Source of the DNA: Raffaelea ambrosiae
Taxonomy: Eukaryota; Ascomycota; Sordariomycetes; Ophiostomatales; Ophiostomataceae
Direction: 5' to 3'
DNA length: 64,000 nucleotides
Assembly (NCBI GenBank): GCA_002778195.1
Contig: PCDI01000002.1
Location: forward strand, 1 to 64,000
Under the pieces are notes generated by a model. It was not told the DNA's origin, did not search any database, and saw only the letters and a program-made list of their open reading frames with translations. The position numbers and the translations under genes were made by a program. Positions 9,782 to 21,683 of the stretch are shown in pieces; within the stretch, counting starts at the first letter, position 1, and every line of letters starts with the position of its first letter.

Positions 9782-11601
9782 ATGTCTGAAGAAGGCGGTA
9801 TTCACGGCGGTGCCGGCAAGGGCTACAAGCACCCGAATCATGAACAACATCAGTCGGCTACCATTGTCACCAACACTCCATTAGAGCGGGTCTCACTGGA
9901 AAGCCATTTGACACCGGCGCCGAATCCATTCAGTCGACAGCACACTGGTCTCGACTTTGACGATTACTTCGTACGTCTTGCGGCTTTTAGTTAGCAGCGC
10001 GAACAAGCAGCCAGAAACCCCAACTGGAAGCATCCCGCGCTGCTCCGGCGGAGCTTTGTCTAACGTCCCTCTTTTCTTAGACTGGACCCCGCGACACTTT
10101 AAAGCATTCAAAATGGCCGCTCTTCATGCAGATGCATGGCAGTATCGTGCCCAAGATGATTGTTCCGCTTCTTATACTTGGTGGCTGGGCAACGTGCATC
10201 ACCTGCGTCACAAGATTCACCAATGCAGACTGTAATTACACACTGACACCTCTTCCATCGCTTGGGCGACATGGCTAATGTACATCCACAGTGGGCATCA
10301 ATTCGCTTCTTCTGACCGTCACGGGCTTTGTCGTTGGTTTGGGCTTGAGTTTCCGGAGCTCCACGGCATATGAAAGGTTTGTGTGCTAGAAACATGGGTG
10401 GCATAGGACGTTAGCAGCTGCTGACCATGCCTGTCAGATATGGAGAAGGCCGCAAGGCCTGGTGCCAATTGATACAAGCCTCGCAGAGTCTTGGCCGGGT
10501 GTTTTGGATCCATTGTATGGAAAGGGAGGACTACAAGGAAAAGGATATCCTTGCCAAACTGTAAGTCTTGTCATTGCCACCAAGTAGTTATGGTAAAGGA
10601 AAAAACTAACCCCGTTATCACCCTTTTCAGCTCCGCTTTAAATCTACTGACTGCTTTCGCTGTCGCCCTCAAGCACAAGCTGCGCTACGAACCTTACACC
10701 AACTATGACGATCTCGGCAATCTCGTTACTCAATTTAATACATTTGCTGGCGATGCAACCGCGACCGAGCCCGAGATGGCCCAAAAGGCACAGGGTAAAA
10801 GATCTATCTTTAAGACGGCTGGAGAGTTCCTGGGCGTGTCTTTCGCGTCCAGTAACCCCCGCAAGGCTATCAAGAAGGCTCGTCACCCTCTTGGCAACTT
10901 GCCGCTAGAGATTTTGACCTACATGGCTAGCTTCACCGACGAGATTATTCTGAATGGCCAGCTACCCATTCCTATGCAGCAGACACTCGCCTGTATGTTT
11001 ATTTTGATTACCTCATCTCTTTTGAACTTAGTTAATTCCTTTACTCCTTACGTTAACAATTCAATCTATCACAGACAACAGCATTGCCTCGTTGAACGAT
11101 GTCCTAGCGCAGACGGAGCGTATCCTTACCACTCCCCTACCTATTGCCTACGCTATTGCCATCAACCAGATCACCTGGTTGTATGTCTTCCTTCTTCCCT
11201 TCCAACTGATTAGCACGCTGGGGTGGGTAACCATCCCGGGTACGATGGCCGCCGGCTATATCATTCTTGGTCTTCTCTTCATTGGCCGCGAAATTGAGAA
11301 CCCCTTCGGCACCGATGTCAACGACCTGCCTTTGGATATGTACTGCGCACAGATCACACAGGAGCTGGACATCATTGCCTCCCGTCCCAAGCCACGCAGC
11401 TCGGACTGGATCGAGTCGATGGACAACAAAGTCATGTGGCCGCTCAGTATGACGGGCTACCCTGCCTGGGCCAGCGCTGGAGAGTCGAAGCTACGAGAGA
11501 CATTGAGAAGCAAGTGCGAGATGGGCTTCGCGGAGCGCACGAGTATGACGGCCACCAGAGAAGCCAGGCGCCGCAATACATCTGCGACTGAAGAAGTGTA
11601 G
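9782..11601 (+). CDS. Bestrophin/UPF0187 family anion channel protein
   Basis: A predicted 478-aa membrane protein of the bestrophin-like (UPF0187) family, whose members are chloride-type anion channels. Six exons: 9782-9970, 10081-10231, 10292-10376, 10438-10560, 10631-10992 and 11075-11601. All introns are GT..AG and total phase closes exactly. The spliced product has a short polar N-terminus, then a first hydrophobic segment (VPLLILGGWATCITCV). LLTVTGFVVGLGLSFRSS and the family-typical TAYERYGEGRKAW follow. A central soluble part contains HPLGNLPLEI, and two further membrane segments occur near ITWLYVFLLPFQLIS and AGYIILGLLFIGREIENPFG. The acidic IENPFGTDVNDLPLD motif is characteristic of the family. 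The start is the first ATG after the C/T-rich leader. The last 60 residues are basic and poorly structured. Cellular membrane is not clear from the sequence. Confidence 0.93.
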
Positions 11602-11930
11602 GCTATTGTAGCTTTGAGTTCGGGTTGGTGCTGTGCATCTGAGATTAAGGCAGTCTTATTCAGTTGGAATATGGTATAAGAAGCCGACCCAAGAAACAAC
11701 AGGCTATTGTCCAAAAAAAAAAAAAAAATNGGGGGGGGGGGGGGGGGGGTGGAATTACCTGTGTGGTGTCACATAAAATATACACACAAATATTGCAGCA
11801 AGCATGTGCAGAAAAAAGATAGCAAAAAAAGTGAATACAAAAGTCACCGCGTAGTGTCTGGCCCAACGAGGCTGTGCAAATGAAAGCCCCCCCCCTTCTC
11901 TATGTCCTTCACTCTATATTTTCTGGCTAG
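11602..11930. other. Convergent 3' intergenic region with poly-A/N/poly-G artefact
   Basis: It lies between the 3' ends of the bestrophin-like and GH47 genes. A run of A, a single ambiguous base at 11730 and a run of 19 G follow one another, which looks like an assembly join or homopolymer sequencing error rather than biology. No gene. Confidence 0.6.
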
Positions 11931-14045
11931 TCACGACGAAGTGTAACCGTTGTTCGTTTTGGATTTGATCTTGAGAGGATGAGCCTCGGTGTTAAAGACG
12001 TAGGTCGTCTCCTCGCCAGGCTTGGCAACTTGATACACAGCGTCATCAATGAAGATCATGTAAGTGTACCTGCCCCTATTAGTATGTTAAATGATTGGTT
12101 TTCATACGAGTCGTACATACTTCAACACTTCGGCAAAAAAGAAACTCTCCTGCATGTCTTCGTAATAGTTGTCACTTGAAGTATCCGTATTGGTGACATC
12201 ATTAATGGCTGAGAAACCGTTGTTCACTTTACAGTATCCTACTTGCCGTTAGAAGCAACTCAATCTATCAGAGGAACAAGGGTGAACATACTCTCAATAC
12301 TCTGAAATGCGTCCCAAACAAACTGTCGATACTTCTCATCTCCGGTGGCACGAAAGGCATAGTACCAGGTTTCGATGATTTCTGGGCGTAAGGCGTACTC
12401 ATTCGAGCTGATCCAGAAGCCATGCTCGCTGTAAAAGTCGGACTTGTCGTCGGGAACGCCGCTGCCATCAGTAGACCATTTGAAGCCTTCGGGACCGATA
12501 CCTGTCGCAGTCTGGGTTCAGTCAGTATAAATATGCTGTATATCAATTCTATGCTACGTACACCATAGTAGAGAGCGGCGCAGCTGTCCGCAAGCTGGAG
12601 GCCAAAGTCTAGGTAGTCGCTGTTATTCAACATCATACCACCGAGAATAATCTGAAAGTCGTTTTGGTTAGCAACTCATGGACAATGTAAGTCTTGAAGA
12701 TTGTGACACTTTACGTTTCCACCTGCAAAGGAATTCAAATGACCAGAAGCCGAGCTGATCGTCGAGTTCTTGCCCTCGGCAAGGAAGACCAAAGAACTAT
12801 TAACGTTCGGGGATTGCTTGAATTTCTGTTGCATGTTGTTAGCAAGTTTCGTCAGACTATCAGGCACGTGGCATTTCCAGCTCGCCTCAATAGTAGTATT
12901 GACAGCAGCTGTCCAGGTGTCGATATACAGGGTTTTCGAGGGGTCGTATATCCAATACTTCAATAGGTACTCGTAGTAGCTATCTGAACCTGGGCCCCAA
13001 GTGGTAGTGATTGTATTGCCGACAATGTTGCCCGTAGCAATTTCCTAGCCGTGTCAGCACACAGTTTCGAGGGGGAAAGAAGAGAAAGCCAAAAAACATA
13101 GCCAATATTGACTTACAATGGTAGATCCAACCATGCCTTTTCCAATAGGGAACTCCTAATCAAGAAAAAAAAAGTGTCAACAACTTACTCGTGTTTTTAT
13201 TTTTATTATTTGAAATCATTTCATGTTACGAGACTTACCGTTCGATTAGACAAGTATGGCTGAACGGCCTCCGCGGCAGACTTGCTGTTAAGATTGTCAG
13301 TAGGAGAACAAAACAATAGCAAATCACACAGGAAGCATACTAGGTTGGATCATTCCACATGTCCGCGAGACGGACAAACTCCATCTGAAGAGCAGCGCCG
13401 GCAAGGCTATTGGTTGCATCTTCATGATGAGTTCGGTCTTCCAGGTTCAGACCGTTGTCAAGAATCTGTGTCTTCGTCTCATATCCGATACGAAGACCCT
13501 CAGCAAGGGTGAGTGACTTATTCTGGAGCAACAGAACATGGTCATAGTTACTGGCGTAACCATAGAAAGGGCCATCCTTATTCAACAAGTCGTATCCTGA
13601 CATCATACCAGCCAAATATCGGATCGATGTTTCAAAAATGCTGATATCGTCGTTCGATGTAGGGGCGTTGGAGAAGTCCGTGTTAGCAATGTGGTCCAAA
13701 ATGGCATCGACGACACTGCTCATGCCCATGATTGCTGCTGTGGACAGAGCATCAACGGCACTGGCACCCCAGCCGTTGCGTGAATTGCCGCAGTCACCAG
13801 CCACCGGGTGCAGCTCGTCATAGAGACCGGAGTCGTTCTTGCATGTGCTGTAGTATCCATTCCACTGTCAACTGATCAGACCCAAAGCTCTCCGAGCGTC
13901 TGGACGAGAGTGTGCATGAACCTACAGCAAATGTGAAAGCATCTTTGACAGCTTGTGCTCGGTCGCGCTCGTCACGGCGTTGAGGATGTGACGTCGCTGC
14001 TGCCGTGGCGCCAAGAGCCAAAAAAACGGTCTTAGAGATCCTCAT
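11931..14045 (-). CDS. Secreted GH47 alpha-1,2-mannosidase
   Basis: A class I alpha-mannosidase that trims alpha-1,2-linked mannose from N-glycans. Nine exons (minus): 14045-13926, 13864-13341, 13284-13239, 13155-13117, 13044-12715, 12651-12562, 12511-12292, 12238-12121 and 12069-11931. They sum to 541 aa with phase closing exactly. The N-terminus (MRISKTVFLALGATAAATS) is a signal peptide, so secretion is likely rather than ER retention. Family blocks in order are YDELHPVAGDCGNSRNGWGA, FETSIRYLAGMMSGYDLL, GSDSYYEYLLKYWI, TGIGPEGFKW, YALRPEIIETWYYAFRATGD, NGFSAINDV, QESFFFAEVLKY and FNTEAHPL. In the last, the Thr is the known calcium ligand of GH47. Length fits the family. A TATA-like box lies about 70 bp upstream. 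Confidence 0.94.
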
Positions 14046-17000
14046 TGTTTCGAGTGTAGGTGCTCGGGCAGACCACCAGCATCTGACGGAATAGAACGCG
14101 GTGGATAACAGCTTTTATAGCCAGTATATATACAGACCAGAAGAGTCTCTCTATCTTGGCCAGAACGTGGGGGCAAAGATCGCTAGCTCTTCTAAGAGCC
14201 CGTTGATGAACAAGGCCAGCTATAAACACCCAGCGTTTGCTGATCCACCACAACGAGTAATACTAGTCAGGAACACTAACATCGCCGCGCAGACAAAATC
14301 TTGGAATTTAGCCCAATCGTTTGCCCCCCACGCTGTGCTGAAGTGATGACCCCTGATCGCATACCAATGCAAAGGTCGTCCCATCCTACTTTAACACAAC
14401 ACGTGAACAAATTCTCTGCTAAGTAAACCGACTAAGCTGGGACTTAAAACAAACTGAAATTACTAGCGTGAGTCAGGATCAAAGTCTACCATGGAACAGG
14501 GGTAACCCCCCACACCAATGCTCGTATTCTCCCGCATTTTCCCCCAATCTTCTGGCCCTTCATGATCGTCACCATCTACACGTCTCTTGGGCAAGGTGTT
14601 CATTTAGCTGTGCTAAGAGCCTCGGTCCCAGGTAGGCCGGATGTAAATAGCCTCGACACAGGCATTACGGTGAGGTAATCGCTGAACATTTATCCGAAGG
14701 CCATTCCACTTTCCTAGTGTTACCAGATCATAGGTCAACTACATTTTGTTGATTATGTATCGTGACCCGCAGGTGTGTATCTTCTCTTATATTGCAGACA
14801 CGTTGGTGCGAGGGTGGATTATGTCGCCTCGCCAAGATTGCTGCGATGCACCACTTGATGTCTTAAAAAATGTACGGTATAGTTATTATTAAATCCTGTT
14901 TATTAAAAGCTAGACTTAGGTATATACAACTTTCCCATAAAACCATTCTCGTCTTTCATGGGCGGAATATTTTCCCCAGCGAACTCTTCTGCTCGTTAAA
15001 AGTCTTTGGCGAGATGTATAACGTCTTTACGCGCCTAGCGTTATTGTCTTATGAGTCCTCTCTTTCCCGGCTACACTGCACAGTGAACCATACCAGTGCG
15101 AATCTCAAGAACAAAAACAAGAGTGGACAGTGGCAAAAATATCGTATATCCCCAGCTCTAGTAATGATCAAATGCTCTTCTCTGCGTGCAGGGCGTACAT
15201 GACCACTTGCTTTATTTTTTAACCCATTGTCGGGGGCGCGACTGAAATCTCATTTCCATACGATCTTAGCTAGGACTCACTGGTGAGGAGCGCATCACAG
15301 TCCACCTCCCACTGAAGAGACGGCGTTTGTCGTAATGCAACCGAAAATGGCAGTTGTTCTAAGCGTGATTCCATAAAACCAGACCCGGCCATTTTTCATC
15401 TTGGTCTGTCCAAACACGACGGGTGTGGTGGAACTTTGTCAAACCCCCAGGAAGCCCTGTCACGTAACAACGACTGTGGCAGCTTCTCGCAAAATTCAAA
15501 CCCGTAGCTACCTCAGAGGTGGAATTGGCATCCCCGTTGGCTTCATGAGATTACCCAAGTATCATTATTAAAGCTTTGTCTGTTGACGTTGGCTATTTAT
15601 AAATGCAGCACACAGCCGGGTCAACATTAAGACGCATTGCATATCGTTCACGAACCCCTTCCATCATGTCCTAAAAGTTTGTCACCGTGTTCAGTCTACG
15701 GTAAAGAGCTACGCATTTCCAATTTAAATGACTATCCTTCTACAACGATGACTAACAAGACATCGAATAATGAGCGACCCTACTCAAATTTCTTTTTTCT
15801 TAAATGTCTCCCGTCGACTAGTATGAGTGACCTAATTCTCAACGCTGGCGGCGATGGCGTTTCCTTCATGTGGTATTGCAGCAAGTCGACGTTTCGGGGT
15901 ATCACCACCCTCATGTATCAAGGCATTACTTGGGTCTGATGAGGGTAATTTTAGTCTTGCTTCTGCCCTCGAAACCTTGCTGATGAAATATTAACCTTCC
16001 GATGTTGATCCGCCATGAGGAAACGATCGCTCTGACAGCAAGGAATCGCATTGGGGCGAAGAAGCAAATGTGCCCAGTGGACTAGACTTGGATGTACAAG
16101 AAACTTAGAAAACCTGAAAGACATACCATGCACTTGTGGGAGCAATATGCTCATAAATGTCAGCATACGTTCCCTACCGGCTTCAGGGCGATGCACTGGC
16201 CACGCAACGACAAGGGATTGGCTTACTTTTCCATCTTCATAGTTTCATTGCGATTCCTGTGTCGGACTGGAAATCGATTTCTGATAGAAGTTTTTGTTCC
16301 GAAACATGAATGTCGGATGAATGTGCGAGTGTTTCTTAAGCTTCAATGCTAGATGCCGAATATTCCCACAGCTTTAGGGAGGAAGCAGACGCATCGCGGA
16401 CTTCCAGTTGAAGCCATTCGCCATATTGCTCTTCCCTTTCGAGGAAGTTTGACTCTTGGATGCAGACTGCACTTCTGTGAGCGATGTAGTTTCCCATTTG
16501 TTTCCAGAACCTTTCCGGTCGACCGAGCTCGTTAACGTTATTTGGCAGACAATGGTGTCTACGCTCTACTATCTAATCACTTAAACGGATGTAGTACTCA
16601 TTTCACAACGGACGCCCATCAGATCAGTTGCTACTATCTAGGTGCTGACAATCTACTACCATCACTGTAGCGTGGCATTCTACTACCACCAGACTCACCA
16701 TGGAGGTCCAAGGATGGAAGACAAAGAAACATTTCTCCCTGCGACTTGCGTTCTTAGGTTACCATCGTACAACGTCCAGATTCACGTGGTATCAAAAACG
16801 AACTAAGGAAACAAACGAACAATAACCCACCAAAGGATGTCTTCGATCCAATTCCTCCCCACGCCGTAGATGAAGAGAGCCTATGAGTCGAGGATAGCCT
16901 TCCCTTCTAACATATTAGTCGTTCCGCCATATCATATCCAAGATCTTGTAGATTAATGTAGGATTCGAACAAGCTTAAACTAAAAGACTTCATTAAGAGT

Positions 17001-17233
17001 CGGCAGGAAACCGGCAAAGGGGTTAAGACATTTCATTACCAAGGCTATCTTTAAAGTTGATTGAGAAGGTATTGTATGCGTCTGTTAAGAGGAAAAGAAT
17101 ACAATATGTATAGAACTATGGCCATTTATAACGAATGTGAAAGTACTACTAGATATAATGTAAGTTGTGCGGGCTCGTGAGAAGTGAAACAGCCAGTGGA
17201 ATTGATTAATTTCACGGGCTGCATCGTCTTGCT
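14046..17233. other. 3.2-kb stretch with no recognised gene
   Basis: Only short open frames occur on either strand (longest about 110 codons). None shows a family motif, splice continuity or a signal peptide. A TATTTATAAATG word at about 15593 is not followed by a convincing coding start. Composition is neutral, unlike the RIP-degraded telomere end. It could contain non-coding RNA or remnants of lost genes, but nothing can be supported. Confidence 0.5.
14113..14119 (-). promoter_or_regulatory. TATA box of the GH47 gene
   Basis: CTATAAAAGC on the minus strand, about 70 bp before the ATG at 14045. Spacing is right for a short leader. It suggests a regulated, inducible promoter, which is inference. 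Confidence 0.5.
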
Positions 17234-18622
17234 CTATTTCATGTTCATGCCATCACCCTCATGCCCTGGTAGTTCGTCGATCCCTAAACTTATTAACATC
17301 ATTGTCGATAATGACAAACAAACAAAATTAGACTCGATACTTACAACCATCGACATTCTCGTTGACCATGTTTTTAACGGTGCACTTCTTGGCTTCATCG
17401 ATCGTTTGTGTCTTCAGTGTACCGCATTGAGCGCCCATACAACCAGAGCGATCCATCGCTTTCTGCAGCGAATCATCCTTCCTGTTGTGAATGTATTAGG
17501 TTTCTGAATGAAAGTATGCTTTATGGAATGCGTTTATGTAAAACGCCGAACCGAGAAAACAGCGTTAGGGAAGAGATGCCTTACCATCCGAATACGTAAT
17601 CTGCATGCTGACCATATCCCAGCTTGTCGTCGTAGCTGAAGAGAAAGGGTTTTCCGTCGTCTGGCCAAATACTCTTATCGCGGAACTCCTCGGTTTTCCA
17701 ATGAACCTCGAGCATGAGCTGGGGAATGCGGACGGGGTGTGTTGAGGGGCAAGAGCCACCTAGACTGAGGAAGGTGGCAGGTCCAGTAGTGGGATAAGAA
17801 ACATGGTCCTGATGATTGGGAGTGTCAAGATTTTTTCCATCCCAGCAACTAGAAATTATCAGTAACCGTTGAAAATGTCGGTGTGAAAAATATTCAAGAC
17901 ACTCTTACGTAGGGAATAAAATATTAGAGCGGACGCCATAGCATGTCTTCTGTGGGAAGTCCAGTGTGTCCACGGAGCCACCCTGGCACGGCGCGGCATT
18001 GTCCCCTCCAAAATTTGGACCAGTATAGCACCGGAAGCAATTCTGATATCTCATCTTCTGGTCCGTGGGTGTGGTTTTGGAAGCATCCCCGACGAGCATA
18101 CGAAAGCCTGGCTTGAACGCAGTAATTTTCCCAGGCGCTGCCGACACGTAGTAGACAAGTATACCTCCATTGATCTGGTTGCTGAATCGGTCGTTGAATT
18201 GCAGACTTGATATTGTTAGCCTTCGAGCTGGCACACACAACCAAAGTGACGTCCAAAAACACTTACGCAGCGTCACCTTGAGGTACACGCTTGAGCGAGC
18301 CGTTCTTGGCCTTGAAATAAAGGTTTGCTGTCCAGTAGTTTGAGAAATCCTCCGAGAACTCGCATGTTGTGCATGTAGCAGCTTTGGCAATATCAGTCGT
18401 TGGCATCGTGGCATTGAAAGCATTACCACCAACAATCTGATGGACATGCGGTGACGGAAGCTGGCCTGGGTTCACAAGAGGATCAAGTCTGTCGATAACA
18501 ACCTGGGAACAACCAAACCGCAACATGGTGACTCCACCGCCGCCGCCGCCGCCGCCAAACTGTGGTGCTGCATCAGAAAAGGCCAAAGAGGCGAGAAGGA
18601 CAATGCTCCTAAGCATGTTCAA
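17234..18622 (-). CDS. Secreted DUF1996-domain protein
   Basis: A predicted 367-aa extracellular protein with a DUF1996 domain, a fungal domain often found beside WSC modules and suspected of carbohydrate contact; its activity is unknown. Five exons (minus): 18622-18267, 18205-17909, 17848-17585, 17481-17345 and 17283-17234. Phase closes exactly. The start has a signal peptide (MLRSIVLLASLAFSDAAP) followed by a run of eight Gly coded by a GCC/GGC repeat (18538-18555). Family landmarks are the CSQVVIDRLDPLVNPG segment, PSPHVHQIVGGNAF, CTTCEFSEDFSNYWTANLYF, GFRMLVGD, the Cys-rich YQNCFRCYTG, SNILFPTCWDGKNLDTPNH, SYPTTGPA and VHWKTEEF. An ATG two codons downstream is an alternative start. No second domain follows the DUF1996 region, so this is the single-domain form. 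Confidence 0.92.
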
Positions 18623-21600
18623 TTCATAAAAGGTACAGGAATCCGGGGAAAATGATATTCGACTGTACTCCGTGAACGACTATAGATTGAGAGGGAAAAA
18701 AACTTGTGCATCGCCACGGAAAGGAAATGGGAGATCACTGGCATTTTAAGCAGGACCTGGCGGTACACCAACAGTGTGGTTGTCTGCCACTCACTGCACC
18801 CTCGCGAGACTGCCGAACAGTAGTTTTTATCATTAATATCGTTATATTGAGAGCCATTTAAGGCTAATATGGGAATCACAATCCGCTTCCAGTCACTTCC
18901 ATTTATCGACTATCCGCGTACAAGGCAGGTTAAAGGCAGCCACTTGGTGTTTGTACCTTGGAATATGAGGGAAATTTTTTCTGGAAGCCTCAAAAAAAAA
19001 GCCTCCTTTCTTAAAATAGGCCATAACATGTGTTCATCATACCAAGGAGGCCATACAAAAAGAGGAAATAGTCCCTCTACAAGCTTTTAGTGGAATAATC
19101 AGTGTTCTGCCCCCTCATTGAATTTAGGAGTTTACCACTTCGTACGCAGGGAGCGGTAGACTTGCGCACTATTACCCGAATTGTTCGCATTTCTTGGTCT
19201 CGTAGCAGAGTAGCAAGCGCCACTAAACATTCTGGAAGTATCTTTAGGCTAAACCTTCTGCAGATGAATGTTAAATACAATGTAATAGGAAACGACCAGT
19301 TACTATTTCCATTATTAGTAGTCGGATTTATCCATTTGCAGATAATTTCCTGTATCGGTTCATCTGCTGACCCGATTGCTATCCTCTCAAGCCACTGCCC
19401 ATACATCCGGGTAGAGACTGCCTACCAGAACGCTCGCACTATGCATACCAAAATGAATAGGCAATCACACAATGAACATGAGTAAAATTTTTCGATCGTG
19501 GGACGGTGGAGACAAACCAAGGTGCTGTTTTAAGCTGGCCTTCACAGCTGACTGGATCTTTCAACGGCGACAGCTTTAAAAGTGCAGACCCAATCTGTGC
19601 CTTTCTATGCAAACACAGAGCCGATACATATTTAAACAGTATTGACAGGTTCAATTCTCTCATCAAGCAGAGGTTTTATAACGTGTCAACCCAGACACTC
19701 GACCATGCAGGTATAGGAACCAAGCTGCTGGTGTTTATTTAAGTCGAGGATGTTGGACGTGATATCTAATGTGAACCAAGCCATAGCCAATAAAAGCAAG
19801 CATAATAGGGGTGTTGCGACCAGCCAAGCTGATACACAACGAGTGATACCTACGCAGAGCACAGCATATCCCTACTACAAGTTCCCGTGCAAGATACACC
19901 AGTATAAATCAGCACTGAAATAGACAACCGCGATCTTGGGTTCGGGGAGGATGGATCAGTACAGATACGACAGTGGGGCCTGTTGTATTTTCGCCGGAAC
20001 GCACTTACGACCACTGCCACGAGAAGTTGCGCACTTCGACACTACTCAAAGGTACAATGAGATAAGTGCCCCCAGGATTGGGTGGAATCAGGCAAGCGAA
20101 AAGGTTGCCGTAGATGCGGTACAAGAGCGCAGTGTGCCGCGGTGTTGTCTTCTTAGACAGTAGAAACAAAGCATACATTGAGGGAATCGGGCACTGTTGA
20201 CAATTGCGCAATGAACAGCCGGCACCAAAAGAAGTTGTGAACTGTGGGTACATTTTCAAATAATGCAGTGTTTGAAGAGCATGCGCCGCAGCATCGCACA
20301 TGTCGCTTTTCTTCATTCGGCACATGCCAGGGTACTGGCGCCATATCAGAAGTCGAGTGGGGATTCGCTGGCGCTATTTCAGCTATCGATCCTGTCATCT
20401 GTTGGCTTGACCAATGAGTTGCCATTGTGTCAATTATGCCTGCTCATTCGTTGCCAGCCCCTTTAACAGCCAACCTGAAATCGACAGGATAGGATGAAAA
20501 ATAAAGAGCTTCTGGAATAGGGAAAATCCCCGTCTTAGATTACGAGTTTCTGCTCCTTTCCTCATTAGTTCTTTCGGGTTTCTTGTTTTGACTGGTACAA
20601 TGATCGGCAAAGTCGAAACCGTGCCCACAGTCACCTTCCCAACTCTGTCATGGTGTCGAATTGTTCAGGTAGGAACATGGAAGTAAGGGAGAAGCCTGCT
20701 TCTCTTGGCACAATACAAGCTCTACTCGTATCTTGGCCGGCAAAGGGATGCAGACGCTTGTGATTTGGCCAGCCTCCGCGTGCGATCGACGAGTCTTGGA
20801 GAAAGCTTGTCAACTCTTGAATTTCTTGTGTCGCATCTATCCTATCTTAGAAGGTAGAATCCACAACACAAGCTTTTACGAACCATAACTTGTTTTAAAA
20901 CGGCAGATCATGTCCCTCTGTTGTTCTGTCCCACCCCTCCCGGCAGCTTTGTTGCGGGTCTCTCTTTTCTTGCGGTTTCTGGTAAGCGAACCAACCACAC
21001 AATGTTATACATGGCTCCCAAACCACCAGCATGACATACTGCCAAGATCAAGGTTAATTTACTGGGTTGGCTTGGTCCGCAATGGAAAACCAGTCGCTAG
21101 TCGTGGTGTGATTGGTTACCCCCGAATGCCATATGCTGGAATTGGGCGGTTTGTTTCCTTCCATTGAATCCGGGGGCTGATAAGATTGTGAAACCGGCAA
21201 CTAATATGAAAGAAGAAGGTCTAGCGTAGGATTAGCGTTAGCGCCCCTTTCAGCCAACTCAACCAAAACGAAGTGCCTGTCGCAGCCCTGAGTTAGGCAG
21301 GTTATTTAGAGTCGGCCTATCACGAGCCAGAGCAGGGGTAACAACTACCGTTCTTGGCTAAGGCTGCTGGGGACAGCGGTGGCCTGAAAGATGGGGCGGC
21401 AGTTTGAACATACGTGACTTGAAGTCAGAATTGCATCTACACAGGGCATTAACGAAAACAACAGTGAGCACAAAGTACGGGAAACGACGGTGGCTGCCGA
21501 TGGGGGCGAAGCCGGCGACCTAGACTCGTTGCTTCTCATCTCCACTGCGGCCATGGAAACAAGTATATAAAGAGTCTCCATGGCCGTATGTTCTCTCCTT

Positions 21601-21683
21601 TGGTTTCAAGATTCTCAAGCACATCTCATCTTTGTCCTCGACAGCCAAATTTTTCTATCTCACACTCCTTCACTTTCAGCACT
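18623..21683. other. 3-kb stretch with no recognised gene
   Basis: It holds the DUF1996 promoter at its left end and the protease promoter at its right end. The open frames between (up to about 127 codons, e.g. 19102-19485) overlap on both strands, lack family motifs and do not splice into anything longer. No repeats of note. Confidence 0.5.
21564..21570 (+). promoter_or_regulatory. TATA box of the aspartic protease gene
   Basis: TATATAA, followed by AGAG, lies 120 bp before the chosen ATG. A start of transcription about 30 bp downstream would exclude the in-frame ATG at 21588 and the overlapping one at 21580 from most of the mRNA. This supports the ATG at 21684. Confidence 0.65.

Noticed and set aside
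15585..15940. TATTTATAAATG word followed by a 100-codon frame
   Set aside because: The frame does not begin with ATG at a sensible distance and has no recognisable domain.
16955..16985. GGATTCGAAC word resembling a tRNA B box on the minus strand
   Set aside because: The flanking sequence does not fold into acceptor, D and anticodon arms, and no A box is at the right distance.
19102..19485. 127-codon plus-strand frame
   Set aside because: Overlaps a similar-length antisense frame, no motif, no splice partners; typical of chance.
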